64,000 nucleotides of DNA from [Zimmermannella] bifida NBRC 103089 (GTDB lineage: Bacteria; Actinomycetota; Actinomycetes; Actinomycetales; Microbacteriaceae). Made by a program: the position numbers and the translations under genes. Under the pieces are notes generated by a model that did no database searches, was not told the origin of the DNA, and was given only the letters and a program-made list of their open reading frames with translations. The DNA lies in NCBI RefSeq assembly GCF_001570925.1, contig NZ_BCSP01000001.1:248001-312000 (forward strand), written 5' to 3'. Below, in pieces: positions 9,699 through 18,712 of this stretch. Each line of letters begins with the position of its first letter. Position 1 is the first letter of the stretch.

Positions 9699-11762
9699 TT
9701 ACGCGTGGCCGGCCCGCTCCATATTGCGCAGTTCTTTCTTGAGGTCCGAAAGCTCGTCTCGAAGTCGCGCTGCGAGCTCAAACTTGAGCTCAGCCGCGGC
9801 CGCAAGCATCTGCGAATTCAGGTCGGCAATCATGGTTTCGAGTTGCTCAGCACCAGCCGCCGCAATGCCCTCGCGCCGCAGCTGGGGTGTCGCCTGTCGG
9901 CGTTCATCCCCACGCCCACCAAGTAGTTCTTCGGTGTCTTTGCCCTCGCGCACGAGCATTGCCGTAATGTCGTTGATTTTCTTGCGCAGCGGCTGCGGGT
10001 CAATTCCGTGTTCGGTGTTGTACGCGATCTGCTTTTCTCGACGACGTTCGGTTTCCTCGATCGCGAAATTCATCGCATCCGTCATCTTGTCGGCATACAT
10101 GTGCACTTCGCCCGACACGTTTCGAGCGGCACGACCAATGGTCTGGATGAGGGAGGTCGCCGAACGCAGGAATCCTTCTTTATCGGCATCCAAAATTGCC
10201 ACCAGCGAGACTTCTGGCAGGTCGAGACCTTCACGCAGCAGGTTGATACCCACCAGCACGTCATACTCGCCAGCACGCAGTTCGCTGAGCAATTCGACGC
10301 GACGCAAGGTATCCACATCCGAGTGCAGGTATCGCACTCGCACACCGTTCTCACCCAAGAAGTCGGTCAGATCTTCGGCCATGCGCTTCGTGAGAGTCGT
10401 GACCAGGATGCGTTCATCGCGTTCCACGCGCTCGCGCACGCTTTCGAGCAGGTCGTCGATCTGCCCGGCAGTTGGCTTCACCACGATCTTCGGATCGATA
10501 AGGCCCGTTGGGCGAATGATCTGCTCGACCACGCCATCGGCGCGAGCCATCTCGTACTTGCCCGGGGTTGCCGAAAGAAACACCGTCTGTCCGATGCGTT
10601 CGGCAAACTCGTCCCAGCGAAGCGGCCGGTTATCGAGCGCGCTCGGCAGCCGGAATCCGTGTTCGACGAGCGTGCGCTTTCGCGACGCATCGCCCTCGTA
10701 CATCGCGCCGATCTGCGGCACCGTCACGTGGGACTCGTCAATGATGAGCAAGAAGTCGTCGGGGAAATAGTCGAGCAAGCAGTGCGGTGGCTCCCCCGGT
10801 TGACGACCGTCAATGTGCATCGAATAGTTCTCGATACCCGAGGTGAAGCCGATCTGCTCCATCATTTCGAGGTCGAACGAGGTGCGCATCTCAAGTCGCT
10901 GCGCTTCGAGCAGCTTGTTCTGGGCGCGCAGCTCGTCAAGCCGTTCCTTGAGCTCAGTGCGAATTCCGTCCATCGCCCGGTGCATCACATCGGTGCTAGC
11001 GACATAGTGGGATGCGGGAAACACGCTGACCGATTCGGTTTCGCGTACGACGTCGCCAGTGAGCGGATTGAGCATCGAGATGGCATCAACTTCGTCACCA
11101 AAAAATTCGATGCGCACCGCGAGTTCCTCGTAGACGGGAATGATCTCGACGGTGTCGCCGCGAACGCGGAACGTACCGCGCTGAAAGGCCACGTCGTTGC
11201 GCGTGTACTGCATGGCCACGAATCGGCGGATCAGGTCTTCGCGGGAAATCACATCGCCGACGTGCAGCGCGACCATCGACTCGTAGTATTCCTCGGGCTT
11301 ACCGAGACCGTAGATGCACGAGACGGTCGAGACCACGACGACATCGCGTCGCGAGAGCAGCGAGTTCGTGGTCGAGTGTCGCAGTCGTTCAACTTCTTCG
11401 TTGATTGACGAGTCTTTCTCGATGAAGGTGTCGGTCTGCGGCACATACGCTTCGGGCTGGTAGTAGTCGTAGTACGACACGAAGTACTCGACCGCATTGT
11501 GCGGCAGGAGCTGACGAAACTCGTTCGCAAGCTGAGCTGCCAGCGTCTTGTTGTGCGCCATGATCAGTGTCGGCCGTTGCACCTGTTCGATTAGCCACGC
11601 TGCCGTCGCCGACTTACCGGTACCCGTGGCACCGAGCAAGACGATGTTCGTCTCCCCCGCATTGATGCGTTTTGCGAGCTCAGCGATCGCTGCCGGCTGA
11701 TCACCGGCGGGTTCGTAGTCGCTCACAACCTCGAAGGGGCGCACGGCACGTGTTGGTTCCAT
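9699..11762 (-). CDS. uvrB: Excinuclease ABC subunit B
   Basis: UvrB (687 residues) is the helicase-like damage verifier that recruits UvrC. Visible parts: Walker A GATGTGKS, the beta-hairpin region [16 protein letters not shown], the DESHVT box, helicase motif VI region (QTIGRAARN), and a C-terminal UVR domain ([15 protein letters not shown]) for UvrC contact. I place the start at the ATG giving [13 protein letters not shown], the conserved actinobacterial N-terminus. The open frame extends 35 codons upstream but that part has no UvrB similarity. The ATG has AAGGG only two bases away, so initiation may be weak or leaderless. Divergent from the YigZ-family gene. Confidence 0.97.
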   Translation of the reverse strand: MEPTRAVRPFEVVSDYEPAGDQPAAIAELAKRINAGETNIVLLGATGTGKSATAAWLIEQVQRPTLIMAHNKTLAAQLANEFRQLLPHNAVEYFVSYYDYYQPEAYVPQTDTFIEKDSSINEEVERLRHSTTNSLLSRRDVVVVSTVSCIYGLGKPEEYYESMVALHVGDVISREDLIRRFVAMQYTRNDVAFQRGTFRVRGDTVEIIPVYEELAVRIEFFGDEVDAISMLNPLTGDVVRETESVSVFPASHYVASTDVMHRAMDGIRTELKERLDELRAQNKLLEAQRLEMRTSFDLEMMEQIGFTSGIENYSMHIDGRQPGEPPHCLLDYFPDDFLLIIDESHVTVPQIGAMYEGDASRKRTLVEHGFRLPSALDNRPLRWDEFAERIGQTVFLSATPGKYEMARADGVVEQIIRPTGLIDPKIVVKPTAGQIDDLLESVRERVERDERILVTTLTKRMAEDLTDFLGENGVRVRYLHSDVDTLRRVELLSELRAGEYDVLVGINLLREGLDLPEVSLVAILDADKEGFLRSATSLIQTIGRAARNVSGEVHMYADKMTDAMNFAIEETERRREKQIAYNTEHGIDPQPLRKKINDITAMLVREGKDTEELLGGRGDERRQATPQLRREGIAAAGAEQLETMIADLNSQMLAAAAELKFELAARLRDELSDLKKELRNMERAGHA

Positions 11763-11886
11763 AACCCTTAACGGTACGCGCTCGCACTGGGCAGATACGC
11801 AACGGCCCGCATCCGAAGTGCCGCACTGATGCTGGCAGTCTCGGTGTACGTCACAAGTGCGAACCACGCTGGGACCGTGACGCGTC

Positions 11887-11892
11887 TAGACT
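11887..11892 (+). promoter_or_regulatory. Putative -10 element for a leaderless YigZ-family mRNA
   Basis: The hexamer TAGACT fits the actinobacterial -10 pattern TAnnnT and ends seven bases before the ATG at 11900. Transcription would therefore start at or within one base of the start codon. No usable ribosome binding site fits: a GAGG lies only one base from the ATG. No clear -35 was seen. Confidence 0.5.
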
Positions 11893-11899
11893 CTGAGGC

Positions 11900-12574
11900 A
11901 TGTCGCATCCGGATTCGATTCACACCACCTATGGTGTGCTCACCGGCGATAGCGAACACGAACTCGTCGTGAAGCGATCGCGGTTCATCTGCTACCTGCG
12001 TCGCGTCGAATCTGTGGAAGAAGCCCGAGACGCCACCGAGCTCGTCAAGCTCGAGCATCGGATGGCCCGCCACCACTGCACGGCACACGTCATCGGCCCC
12101 GACCGTAACGAGCGGCGTTCAAATGACGACGGCGAACCATCTGGCACCGCGGGCATGCCAATGCTCGATGCACTAACTCGGTTTCGCCGCCCCGGTACTG
12201 ACGTTGCCGACTGTTCTGACATCGTCGCCATCGTCGTGCGCTACTTCGGTGGCGTCCTGTTGGGTGCCGGTGGTTTGGTGCATGCCTATTCGGATGCGGT
12301 GAGTCAGGCACTCGAGCAAGCTACGTTTCGCTCGCGCCAGCGGATGCGGCACTTTATCTTGGATGCCCCGCACACGGATGCCGGCAGGTGGGAAAACGAG
12401 CTGCGCGCCGGAGGGATCACCGTGCTCGGAACGGACTACGAGTCGCGAGGTGCCCGCATCCGCCTTGCTATTGCTGATGAACCAGAAACGAGCACCGCGC
12501 TCGAACAACGCATTGCGTCGCTCACAGCGGGTGCTCGTGTTCTTGAGGATGCGGGCGTCAACTGGGTTGGCTAG
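11900..12574 (+). CDS. YigZ/IMPACT (UPF0029) family protein
   Basis: A 224-residue member of the YigZ/IMPACT family, with the diagnostic segments DDGEPSGTAGMPML (about residues 75-88) and VVRYFGGVLLGAGGLVHAY (about residues 112-130) and a ferredoxin-like C-terminal part. In eukaryotes IMPACT regulates Gcn2; bacterial YigZ is structurally known but its function is unclear, with RNA binding suggested. Plus strand, divergent from uvrB and convergent with coaE. The start is directly downstream of a TAGACT -10 box, so the message is probably leaderless. Confidence 0.9.
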   Translation: MSHPDSIHTTYGVLTGDSEHELVVKRSRFICYLRRVESVEEARDATELVKLEHRMARHHCTAHVIGPDRNERRSNDDGEPSGTAGMPMLDALTRFRRPGTDVADCSDIVAIVVRYFGGVLLGAGGLVHAYSDAVSQALEQATFRSRQRMRHFILDAPHTDAGRWENELRAGGITVLGTDYESRGARIRLAIADEPETSTALEQRIASLTAGARVLEDAGVNWVG

Positions 12575-12626
12575 CGGCTTCGGTCGCTTCCTGCAGCGAT
12601 GCGGGACCCCCTAATCAACAGTCGAT

Positions 12627-13304
12627 CTAGGGCTCGACGATGCGCTCTTCTTCGGGTGTGCGCACGGGCAGTTCGTCGTAGTGCACATCGTCGGCGGCGG
12701 CATAGCCGGTTTCGCGCAGACGTGCGAACAGTTCGTCGATCAACGTGACGGTGTCGCCCAGCGGCTGCGTGGTGTCGATGACCACATCGGCGATCATGCG
12801 GCGCTCTTCGTCGCTCACCTGTGCGTCGATGCGCGCCTGCGCCTCCTCACGGGTCATGTCGCGATCCTCGATGAGCCGCTGTAGGCGCTCTGCTGCAGGG
12901 GCGTCGGCGACCCAGATCTCGTCGTAGTCGTAGTTCGAGCGGTTCTCGGCCAGCAGCGGAATGTCGTGGACGAAGATCGCATCGGGGTCATCGGCGCGTA
13001 CGGATTCGATGCGCTCATTGGTGACGCGGCGAATGACCGGGTGTGTGATGTCGTTCAATGCCCGCAGCCCATCGTCGTCGTTGAACACGATCTCTGCGAG
13101 TCCCTTGCGGTCAAGTTCACCATCGGCGTTGACGATGTCGTCACCGAAGCGTTCCTGAATCTCCAGCAGCACTGGGCTACCCGGCTTCGTGATCTCACGC
13201 GCAATCTCATCGGCATCGATGACGACGGCTCCAAGTTCGCGGAGTCGATTCGCGATAGTGGTCTTACCGGAGGCAATCCCGCCGGTGAGGGCGATCGTAG
13301 TCAT
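12627..13304 (-). CDS. coaE: Dephospho-CoA kinase
   Basis: Catalyses the last step of CoA synthesis, phosphorylating the ribose 3'-OH of dephospho-CoA. P-loop GGIASGKTT sits at residues 8-16, followed by VIDADEIAREI and the lid/core motifs DIPLLAE and VVIDTT. Length is 225 residues, with a slightly extended acidic C-terminus. The start ATG has an excellent AAGGAGG site seven bases upstream (13311-13317), so the 18-codon upstream extension of the frame is rejected. coaE usually follows rpsA in actinobacteria; here a plus-strand DUF4126 gene lies between them. Confidence 0.96.
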   Translation of the reverse strand: MTTIALTGGIASGKTTIANRLRELGAVVIDADEIAREITKPGSPVLLEIQERFGDDIVNADGELDRKGLAEIVFNDDDGLRALNDITHPVIRRVTNERIESVRADDPDAIFVHDIPLLAENRSNYDYDEIWVADAPAAERLQRLIEDRDMTREEAQARIDAQVSDEERRMIADVVIDTTQPLGDTVTLIDELFARLRETGYAAADDVHYDELPVRTPEEERIVEP

Positions 13305-13372
13305 GTCGCAACCTCCTTGATTCGCAACGGCTTGTACTCTCGAGGTTACTACTGACACCTGAAGGGAACCCC

Positions 13373-13990
13373 GTGTTCGAATTGCTCACCGGAACCGGTC
13401 TGGCCGCTGCTGCCGGACTCGGCGCCTTTGCCCCGTTGCTCGCGCTTGGCGGGCTCGATCGCTTCACTGATGTGGTGACGCTGCCATCGGGATGGGAATG
13501 GCTCAGCAGCGATATTGCGCTGATCATTATTGCGGTGCTCACCCTGGTTGATGTGGTTGCCGACAAGATTCCGGCCGTGGACTCGATCAATGACGTCATC
13601 CAGACCGTCGTTCGCCCGACTTCGGGTGGCATGGTGTTCGGCGCCGGATCGGCTGCGAGCACCGTCGCGGTGCAGAACCCTAACGAATTCTTCAGTGCCC
13701 AAGCGTGGCTGCCGATCGTCGCTGGTGCCATCATTGCGCTGGTCACGCACCTCACCAAGAGCACGACGCGTCTGGCTTCACACGCGGTATCGGCCGGCGT
13801 TGCCGCGCCCGTATTGAGCACCGGCGAGGATGCGGTGAGCATCAGTTTGATTGCCGCGGCGATTCTCGCGCCCATCGCGGTCATCATCGTGCTGGGCGTA
13901 TTGATCTACTTCGCGGTCTCGCTCGGACGCTGGTTCGCCAGCCGACGCGCCAAGGAACGCGCGCGGCAGGCACTTGCCGACGCGGCCTAA
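13373..13990 (+). CDS. DUF4126-family membrane protein
   Basis: A 205-residue hydrophobic protein resembling DUF4126, a family of unknown function. It opens with LTGTGLAAAAGLGAFAPLL and has four to five predicted membrane segments (about residues 5-25, 45-62, 105-125, 150-175). The inter-segment motif DKIPAVDSINDVIQTVVRP is typical of the family. The C-terminus is cytoplasmic-looking and basic (RRAKERARQ). The GTG start has GAAGGG six bases upstream. Divergent from coaE, convergent with rpsA. A stem-loop terminator follows. No function can be assigned. Confidence 0.82.
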   Translation: MFELLTGTGLAAAAGLGAFAPLLALGGLDRFTDVVTLPSGWEWLSSDIALIIIAVLTLVDVVADKIPAVDSINDVIQTVVRPTSGGMVFGAGSAASTVAVQNPNEFFSAQAWLPIVAGAIIALVTHLTKSTTRLASHAVSAGVAAPVLSTGEDAVSISLIAAAILAPIAVIIVLGVLIYFAVSLGRWFASRRAKERARQALADAA

Positions 13991-14018
13991 CGACGGCCGC
14001 ACTGCTGGACATCATCCC

Positions 14019-14053
14019 GCGGGGGTCGAAACCAATTGCGTTTCGGACCCCGC
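14019..14053 (+). terminator. Stem-loop after the DUF4126 gene
   Basis: GCGGGGGTCGAAA (14019-14031) pairs with TTTCGGACCCCGC (14041-14053) with one internal mismatch, nine-base loop. It begins 28 bases after the stop codon. There is no long U run (GTTGTCGTT follows), as is usual for actinobacterial terminators. Confidence 0.6.
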
Positions 14054-14264
14054 GTTGTCGTTAATCAATCTGCCGCCGAACCTGCTGGGCCTGCCGGCCG
14101 GCGTCGTTGCCGCAGCACCTCGTTAAACGCCTACTTGAGCTATCGAACCCCGTGCCCCGGCTCATCAAAACCTGTGTTTGCAGGTGAGTTTTCCGACTCG
14201 CTCAGCAATGTGATGAGTCGCGGCAGGACAAACATCGCCATTCTTGGTTTTACGGAAACACGAA

Positions 14265-14297
14265 GCGGGCGGATCCACCAGTGGTGAACCCGCCCGC
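14265..14297 (-). terminator. rpsA terminator
   Basis: GCGGGCGG (14265-14272) pairs with CCGCCCGC (14290-14297), with an inner CCAC/GTGG helix. It starts 24 bases after the rpsA stop. On the minus strand it is followed by the T-rich stretch TTCGTGTTTCCG. Confidence 0.7.
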
Positions 14298-14321
14298 TTA
14301 CGTAGCTGAGTGAACTAGAAC

Positions 14322-15782
14322 CTAGTTACCAGCGAGCTTCTCGCGGAGAGCTGCGAGCGACTCGTCGTCAGCGAGGGTGCCGAAGCTGTCGTCCGACTCG
14401 CTCGAGAACGACGATGCGCCAGCGTCCTGCGCTGCTGCCGGAGCTTCTGCCTCGGCAGCGAGAGCGGCACGTACCTGCTCCTTGTGAGCTTCCCAACGGG
14501 TCTGAGCCTGGGCGTATTCCTGCTCCCAAGCCTCGCGCTGGGTTTCGAAGCCTTCCATCCACTCGTTGGTGTCTGGGTTGAAGCCTTCTGGGTACTTGTA
14601 GTTGCCCTGCTCGTCGTACTCGGCGAGCATGCCGTAGGTGGCTGGGTCGAACTCGGTGCCCTCTGGGTCAACACCTTCGTTTGCCTGCTTGAGCGACAGC
14701 GAGATGCGACGACGCTCGAGGTCGATGTCGATGATCTTGACGAACAGCTCGGTGCCAACGGCAACAACCTGGTCGGCAGTCTCGATGTGCTGGTGCGAGA
14801 GTTCCGAGATGTGTACGAGGCCCTCGATGCCGTCGGCAACGCGGAGGAATGCACCGAACGGAACGAGCTTGGTGACCTTGCCCAGAACGATCTGGCCGAT
14901 GGCGTGGGTACGTGCGAGTACCTGCCATGGGTCTTCCTGGGTGGCCTTCAGCGAGAGCGATACGCGCTCGCGGTCCATGTCAACCTCGAGTACCTCAACG
15001 GTAACTTCCTGGCCAACTTCAACGACCTCGGATGCGTGGTCGATGTGCTTCCAGCTGAGTTCCGAAACGTGGACGAGGCCGTCAACGCCGCCGAGGTCGA
15101 CGAACGCACCGAAGTTAACGATCGACGAAACGACACCCTTGCGAACCTGGCCCTTCTGGAGCTCGTTGAGGAAGTTCGCGCGAGTCTCGGACTGGGTCTG
15201 CTCGAGGAGAGCGCGACGCGAGAGCACAACGTTGTTGCGGTTCTTGTCAAGTTCGAGGATCTTCGCTTCGATTTCCTGACCCAGGTACGGGGTGAGGTCA
15301 CGAACGCGACGGAGCTCGATGAGCGAAGCAGGAAGGAAGCCGCGCAGACCGATGTCCACGATGAGGCCACCCTTGACGACCTCGATGACGGTACCGGTAA
15401 CGACGCCGTCTTCTTCCTTGATCTTCTCGACATCGCCCCAAGCACGCTCGTACTGTGCGCGCTTCTTCGAAAGCAGCAGGCGGCCTTCCTTGTCTTCCTT
15501 CTGGATAACAAGTGCCTCAACTGCATCGCCGATCTCGACTACTTCGTTGGGGTCGACATCGTGCTTGATGGAGAGTTCGCGCGAAGGGATGACACCTTCG
15601 GTCTTGTAACCAACGTCGAGCAGGACCTCGTCGCGGTCAATTCGAACGACGGTACCGGTGATGAGGTCACCGTCGTTGAAGTACTTCATAGTCTCTTCGA
15701 CCGCGGCGAGGAAGTCCTCAGCAGTGCCGATGTCGTTAACGGCAATCTGCGATTTAGCCGATTCGGTCGTCGTGTTTGTCAT
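14322..15782 (-). CDS. rpsA: 30S ribosomal protein S1
   Basis: An actinobacterial S1 of about 485 residues with four S1 RNA-binding repeats, starting near residues 37, 122, 207 and 294 (for example GVIPSRELS, GFLPASLIE, GLVHVSELSWKHID, GLVHISELSHQHI). A long acidic, Ala-rich tail follows. S1 aids mRNA binding to the 30S subunit; the third and fourth repeats are the best conserved. The start giving MTNTTTESAK is chosen over an upstream in-frame start because the extra 17 residues are not S1-like. The nearest Shine-Dalgarno (GGAGC) is 10-11 bases away, longer than usual. Confidence 0.97.
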   Translation of the reverse strand: MTNTTTESAKSQIAVNDIGTAEDFLAAVEETMKYFNDGDLITGTVVRIDRDEVLLDVGYKTEGVIPSRELSIKHDVDPNEVVEIGDAVEALVIQKEDKEGRLLLSKKRAQYERAWGDVEKIKEEDGVVTGTVIEVVKGGLIVDIGLRGFLPASLIELRRVRDLTPYLGQEIEAKILELDKNRNNVVLSRRALLEQTQSETRANFLNELQKGQVRKGVVSSIVNFGAFVDLGGVDGLVHVSELSWKHIDHASEVVEVGQEVTVEVLEVDMDRERVSLSLKATQEDPWQVLARTHAIGQIVLGKVTKLVPFGAFLRVADGIEGLVHISELSHQHIETADQVVAVGTELFVKIIDIDLERRRISLSLKQANEGVDPEGTEFDPATYGMLAEYDEQGNYKYPEGFNPDTNEWMEGFETQREAWEQEYAQAQTRWEAHKEQVRAALAAEAEAPAAAQDAGASSFSSESDDSFGTLADDESLAALREKLAGN

Positions 15783-16144
15783 GTAGGTCGTGCTCCAGTT
15801 GGATAGGGGTTGTCGGCCTGCACAGAACGCCAAGCGAGGCGCATGGCGCGGTTATCGTGCAGGGATAACGGATATGGATGCATAAAAATGCTCCATCAGT
15901 CTAGCCCCAATTTGACTTCGTCGGCAACTTCACTCCGGCTTTAACTTCAGCCTAGTTACGCCGAACTCGACCCCATCATGCCGGCACATCACCCGATGAC
16001 GCATACCTCGCTACTCCCCCACGCCGACTGCATGCCGAAACGGCGGTGGATGCGTCTGGTCCCGCATCCACCGCCGCACGACTCAGCCGAGTCGCGAACA
16101 CCGCAGCATTCACGACCCGACCGCATCCAATTTGGCGCGCTCGC
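15783..16144. other. rpsA leader and aldehyde dehydrogenase 3' flank, no gene
   Basis: 362 bases without a credible gene. The part next to rpsA should hold its promoter and leader, but I could not fix a convincing -35/-10 pair. The part next to the aldehyde dehydrogenase holds its terminator (16041-16076) and a second GGATGCGG-type octamer near 16121. Confidence 0.6.
16041..16076 (-). terminator. Aldehyde dehydrogenase terminator built from an inverted octamer pair
   Basis: A perfect 14-bp stem: CGGCGGTGGATGCG (16041-16054) pairs with its complement (16063-16076) around an eight-base loop. On the minus strand TTTCGG follows. The stem is an inverted pair of the GGATGCG motif that is over-represented throughout the window. 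Confidence 0.75.
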
Positions 16145-17668
16145 CTAGAAGAAGCCGAGCTTGTCTTCGGAGTAGCTCACCAGCAGGTTCTTGGTCTGCT
16201 GGTAGTGCTGCAACATCATCAGGTGGTTTTCGCGCCCGATGCCAGAGCACTTGTACCCGCCAAAGGCAGCGTGTGCCGGGTAGTTGTGATAGTTGTTCAC
16301 CCAAACGCGACCGGCTTGGATGCCGCGACCGGCGCGGTAGGCCGTGTTCTGTGAACGCGACCAGACGCCAGCACCGAGTCCATACATGGTGTCGTTGGCG
16401 ATATTGAGTGCGTCATCGAACGTGTCGAACGCGGCAACCGAGACAACCGGACCAAAAATCTCCTCTTGGAAGATCCGCATCGAGTTGTTGCCCTCGAAAA
16501 TGGTCGGCTGAATGTAGAACCCACCCGAGAGCGCTCCCCCAAGGTCGGCGCGGGCGCCACCAATGCGGAGCTTCGCGCCCTCTTCCTTACCGATGTCGAT
16601 GTAGCGCAGGATCTTGGCTTGTTGTTCGGCCGAGGCCTGCGCACCCATCATCGTTTCGGTATCGAGCGGGTTACCCTGCACAATCGCGCGGGTGCGCTCG
16701 GTGACCGCATCCATGAACTCGTCGTAGATCGGACGCTGCACCAGGGCACGCGATGGGCAGGTGCACACTTCACCCTGGTTGAGGGCAAACATGGTGAACC
16801 CTTCGAATGCCTTGTCGCGATATGCGTCGTCCGCGTCCATGACATCGGCGAAGAACAGGTTTGGCGATTTGCCGCCGAGTTCCAGCGTGACCGGGATCAG
16901 CTGCTCCGAGGCGTACTGCATGATGAGGCGACCGGTCGTAGTCTCACCGGTGAACGCCACCTTCGCGATGCGCGAATTGGTTGCCAGTGGCTTGCCGGCT
17001 TCTTCGCCGAAGCCGTTGACGATATTCACGACACCGGCCGGCAGCAGATCGCCGATCAGTTCCATCAGGTACAGGATGGATGCCGGCGTCTGTTCGGCTG
17101 GTTTCATCACGACGCAGTTACCCGCCGCAAGCGCTGGCGCGAGTTTCCAAACCGCCATCAAGATTGGGAAGTTCCACGGGATGATCTGGCCGACAACGCC
17201 CAGTGGCTCTTGGAAGTGGTACGCGACGGTATCCGCATCCAACTGCGAAATGCCGCCTTCTTGCGCGCGAATAACCCCGGCAAAGTAGCGGAAGTGGTCG
17301 ATCGCAAGTGGGATGTCAGCGTTGAGCGTTTCGCGCACCGCCTTACCGTTGTCCCAGGTTTCGGCTACGGCAAGCGCTTCGAGGTTGCGTTCCATGCGGT
17401 CGGCGATCTTGTTGAGGATCACCGCGCGCTCGGTAACCGAAGTGTTGTTCCACGAGGCTTTCGCGGCGTGGGCGGCGTCGAGCGCGGCTTCAATATCGGC
17501 GGCATCGCCGCGGGCCACTTCGCAGAACACTTCACCGGTAACGGGCGTGATGTTCTCGAAATAACGGCCAGAAACTGGCGCGACCCATTCACCGCCGATG
17601 TAGTGGCCGTATCGGCTGCGGTAGCTCATGGCAGCGTTTTCTTGGCCCGGGTTCAAGTACACGGTCAT
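16145..17668 (-). CDS. NAD-dependent aldehyde dehydrogenase, AldB/ExaC type
   Basis: A 507-residue aldehyde dehydrogenase. Key residues are visible: the NAD-binding [10 protein letters not shown] and MKPAEQTP segments, the general-base Glu in [11 protein letters not shown], and the catalytic Cys in [12 protein letters not shown]. The double-Cys CTC and the C-terminal [20 protein letters not shown] are characteristic of the acetaldehyde-oxidising AldB/ExaC group. It probably oxidises acetaldehyde or other short aldehydes to the acid. ATG with AGGAG seven bases upstream. It stands alone between EI24 and rpsA with its own terminator and is not a usual member of this neighbourhood. Confidence 0.93.
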   Translation of the reverse strand: MTVYLNPGQENAAMSYRSRYGHYIGGEWVAPVSGRYFENITPVTGEVFCEVARGDAADIEAALDAAHAAKASWNNTSVTERAVILNKIADRMERNLEALAVAETWDNGKAVRETLNADIPLAIDHFRYFAGVIRAQEGGISQLDADTVAYHFQEPLGVVGQIIPWNFPILMAVWKLAPALAAGNCVVMKPAEQTPASILYLMELIGDLLPAGVVNIVNGFGEEAGKPLATNSRIAKVAFTGETTTGRLIMQYASEQLIPVTLELGGKSPNLFFADVMDADDAYRDKAFEGFTMFALNQGEVCTCPSRALVQRPIYDEFMDAVTERTRAIVQGNPLDTETMMGAQASAEQQAKILRYIDIGKEEGAKLRIGGARADLGGALSGGFYIQPTIFEGNNSMRIFQEEIFGPVVSVAAFDTFDDALNIANDTMYGLGAGVWSRSQNTAYRAGRGIQAGRVWVNNYHNYPAHAAFGGYKCSGIGRENHLMMLQHYQQTKNLLVSYSEDKLGFF

Positions 17669-17868
17669 TCGATTACTCCTGACGTCGTTGTCATGGTGGG
17701 TAAGCGTCTTTGCTTATGCCGGGCGCCGTTGCCCAAGCACAATCGAGTGTATGCGGGCACATTGAACACTTTGTGTGACCCGTCGGTGAGCGGGCTGGAT
17801 GCAGGCCTTGCGGCTTCCGTTGCGGAAACGGTTCGAGGCGCGCGGTTGCGCTCGTGGCGACCGTACGG

Positions 17869-18654
17869 CTAGAAGCGCTCGCTGCGCGTGGGTTCACCCA
17901 GCAGGTCGCGGGTGAGCAGGGTGCCGCCCACGGCAGCAGCTGGTGCCGCAATAACAGCGCCAAGCGGAAGCAAGAACACGAGGTACGTACAGGCACCGAA
18001 TCCGAGTACGCGAGTGGGCCGAGTTTTCGCGAGCTGCGATCGCTGGGCGAAGTCGAGTCCGCGAGCGGATCCCGGTGTGCCCATGAACTCCAGTGCAATG
18101 ACGCGACCACCGATCACCGCTCCCACCAGCATGCCGAATAGCGTGCCAATTACCGGGACCAGGCCGCACAGAAATACGGTCAGGCTTACCGCAATTCCGA
18201 TGCCGATGAGCCGGACTGAGTCGGTGATCGCTCGCCACAGCTCGGACCCGAATGATCGAGATGGGCCTGGACGCGGAATGCCGCCGAGCTCGCGTTCGAC
18301 ACGTGCCGAAATGTGGTCGAGGAACGGGCCCGCGATAAGGAGCACGACGGCGCTAAACGTAAACATGACCGCAATCGCGCCGATGCCGATGAGGGCAATC
18401 GTGGCGAGCACCGTGAGGATGGTGTTCCACGGGCTACCGAGATCGGCAAGGAACGGCAAGAGCGTGCGTACCGTCCCGCCGATGTTCGAGATCCACCAAA
18501 TCAGCAGCACGGTGTAGCAAACGGCCACGATCAGCACCGGTATCGCGCCGACCAGCATGATGCGTGGGTGTGTGCGCCATGCGCTGAAACCGCGGCCGAG
18601 CATCCGAGCACCGGCGAGGAACTCTGCGCGACGCGAAGATGCACCCGGCATCAT
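17869..18654 (-). CDS. EI24/CysZ-like membrane protein
   Basis: A roughly 261-residue integral membrane protein of the EI24/CysZ family, with about four hydrophobic segments (IMLVGAIPVLIVAVCYTVLL, ILTVLATIALIGIGAIAVMF, LIGIGIAVSLTVFLCGLVPV, TYLVFLLPLGAVIAAPAAA). The family signature FLDHISARVERELGG is present. CysZ takes up sulfate in E. coli; for actinobacterial members the substrate is unproven. The frame is open far upstream into polA. I place the start at ATG 18654, but a GTG at 18711 just after the polA stop is possible. Probably cotranscribed with polA. Confidence 0.82.
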   Translation of the reverse strand: MMPGASSRRAEFLAGARMLGRGFSAWRTHPRIMLVGAIPVLIVAVCYTVLLIWWISNIGGTVRTLLPFLADLGSPWNTILTVLATIALIGIGAIAVMFTFSAVVLLIAGPFLDHISARVERELGGIPRPGPSRSFGSELWRAITDSVRLIGIGIAVSLTVFLCGLVPVIGTLFGMLVGAVIGGRVIALEFMGTPGSARGLDFAQRSQLAKTRPTRVLGFGACTYLVFLLPLGAVIAAPAAAVGGTLLTRDLLGEPTRSERF

Positions 18655-18712
18655 CCCGCCACCGGAACCGACCGCATCCGCGCCCAGACCGTATTGCGAC
18701 TCCACGCGCACG

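Larger units (their letters stand above)
13991..14321. other. Intergenic region between convergent DUF4126 gene and rpsA
   Basis: 331 bases without a credible gene. It contains one stem-loop at the DUF4126 side and one at the rpsA side (listed separately). I see no other structure, repeat or conserved reading frame in between. Confidence 0.7.

Noticed and set aside
11763-11867. A 35-codon N-terminal extension of UvrB
   Set aside because: The extension has no UvrB similarity and a Cys/Arg-rich composition; family members begin at MEPTR.
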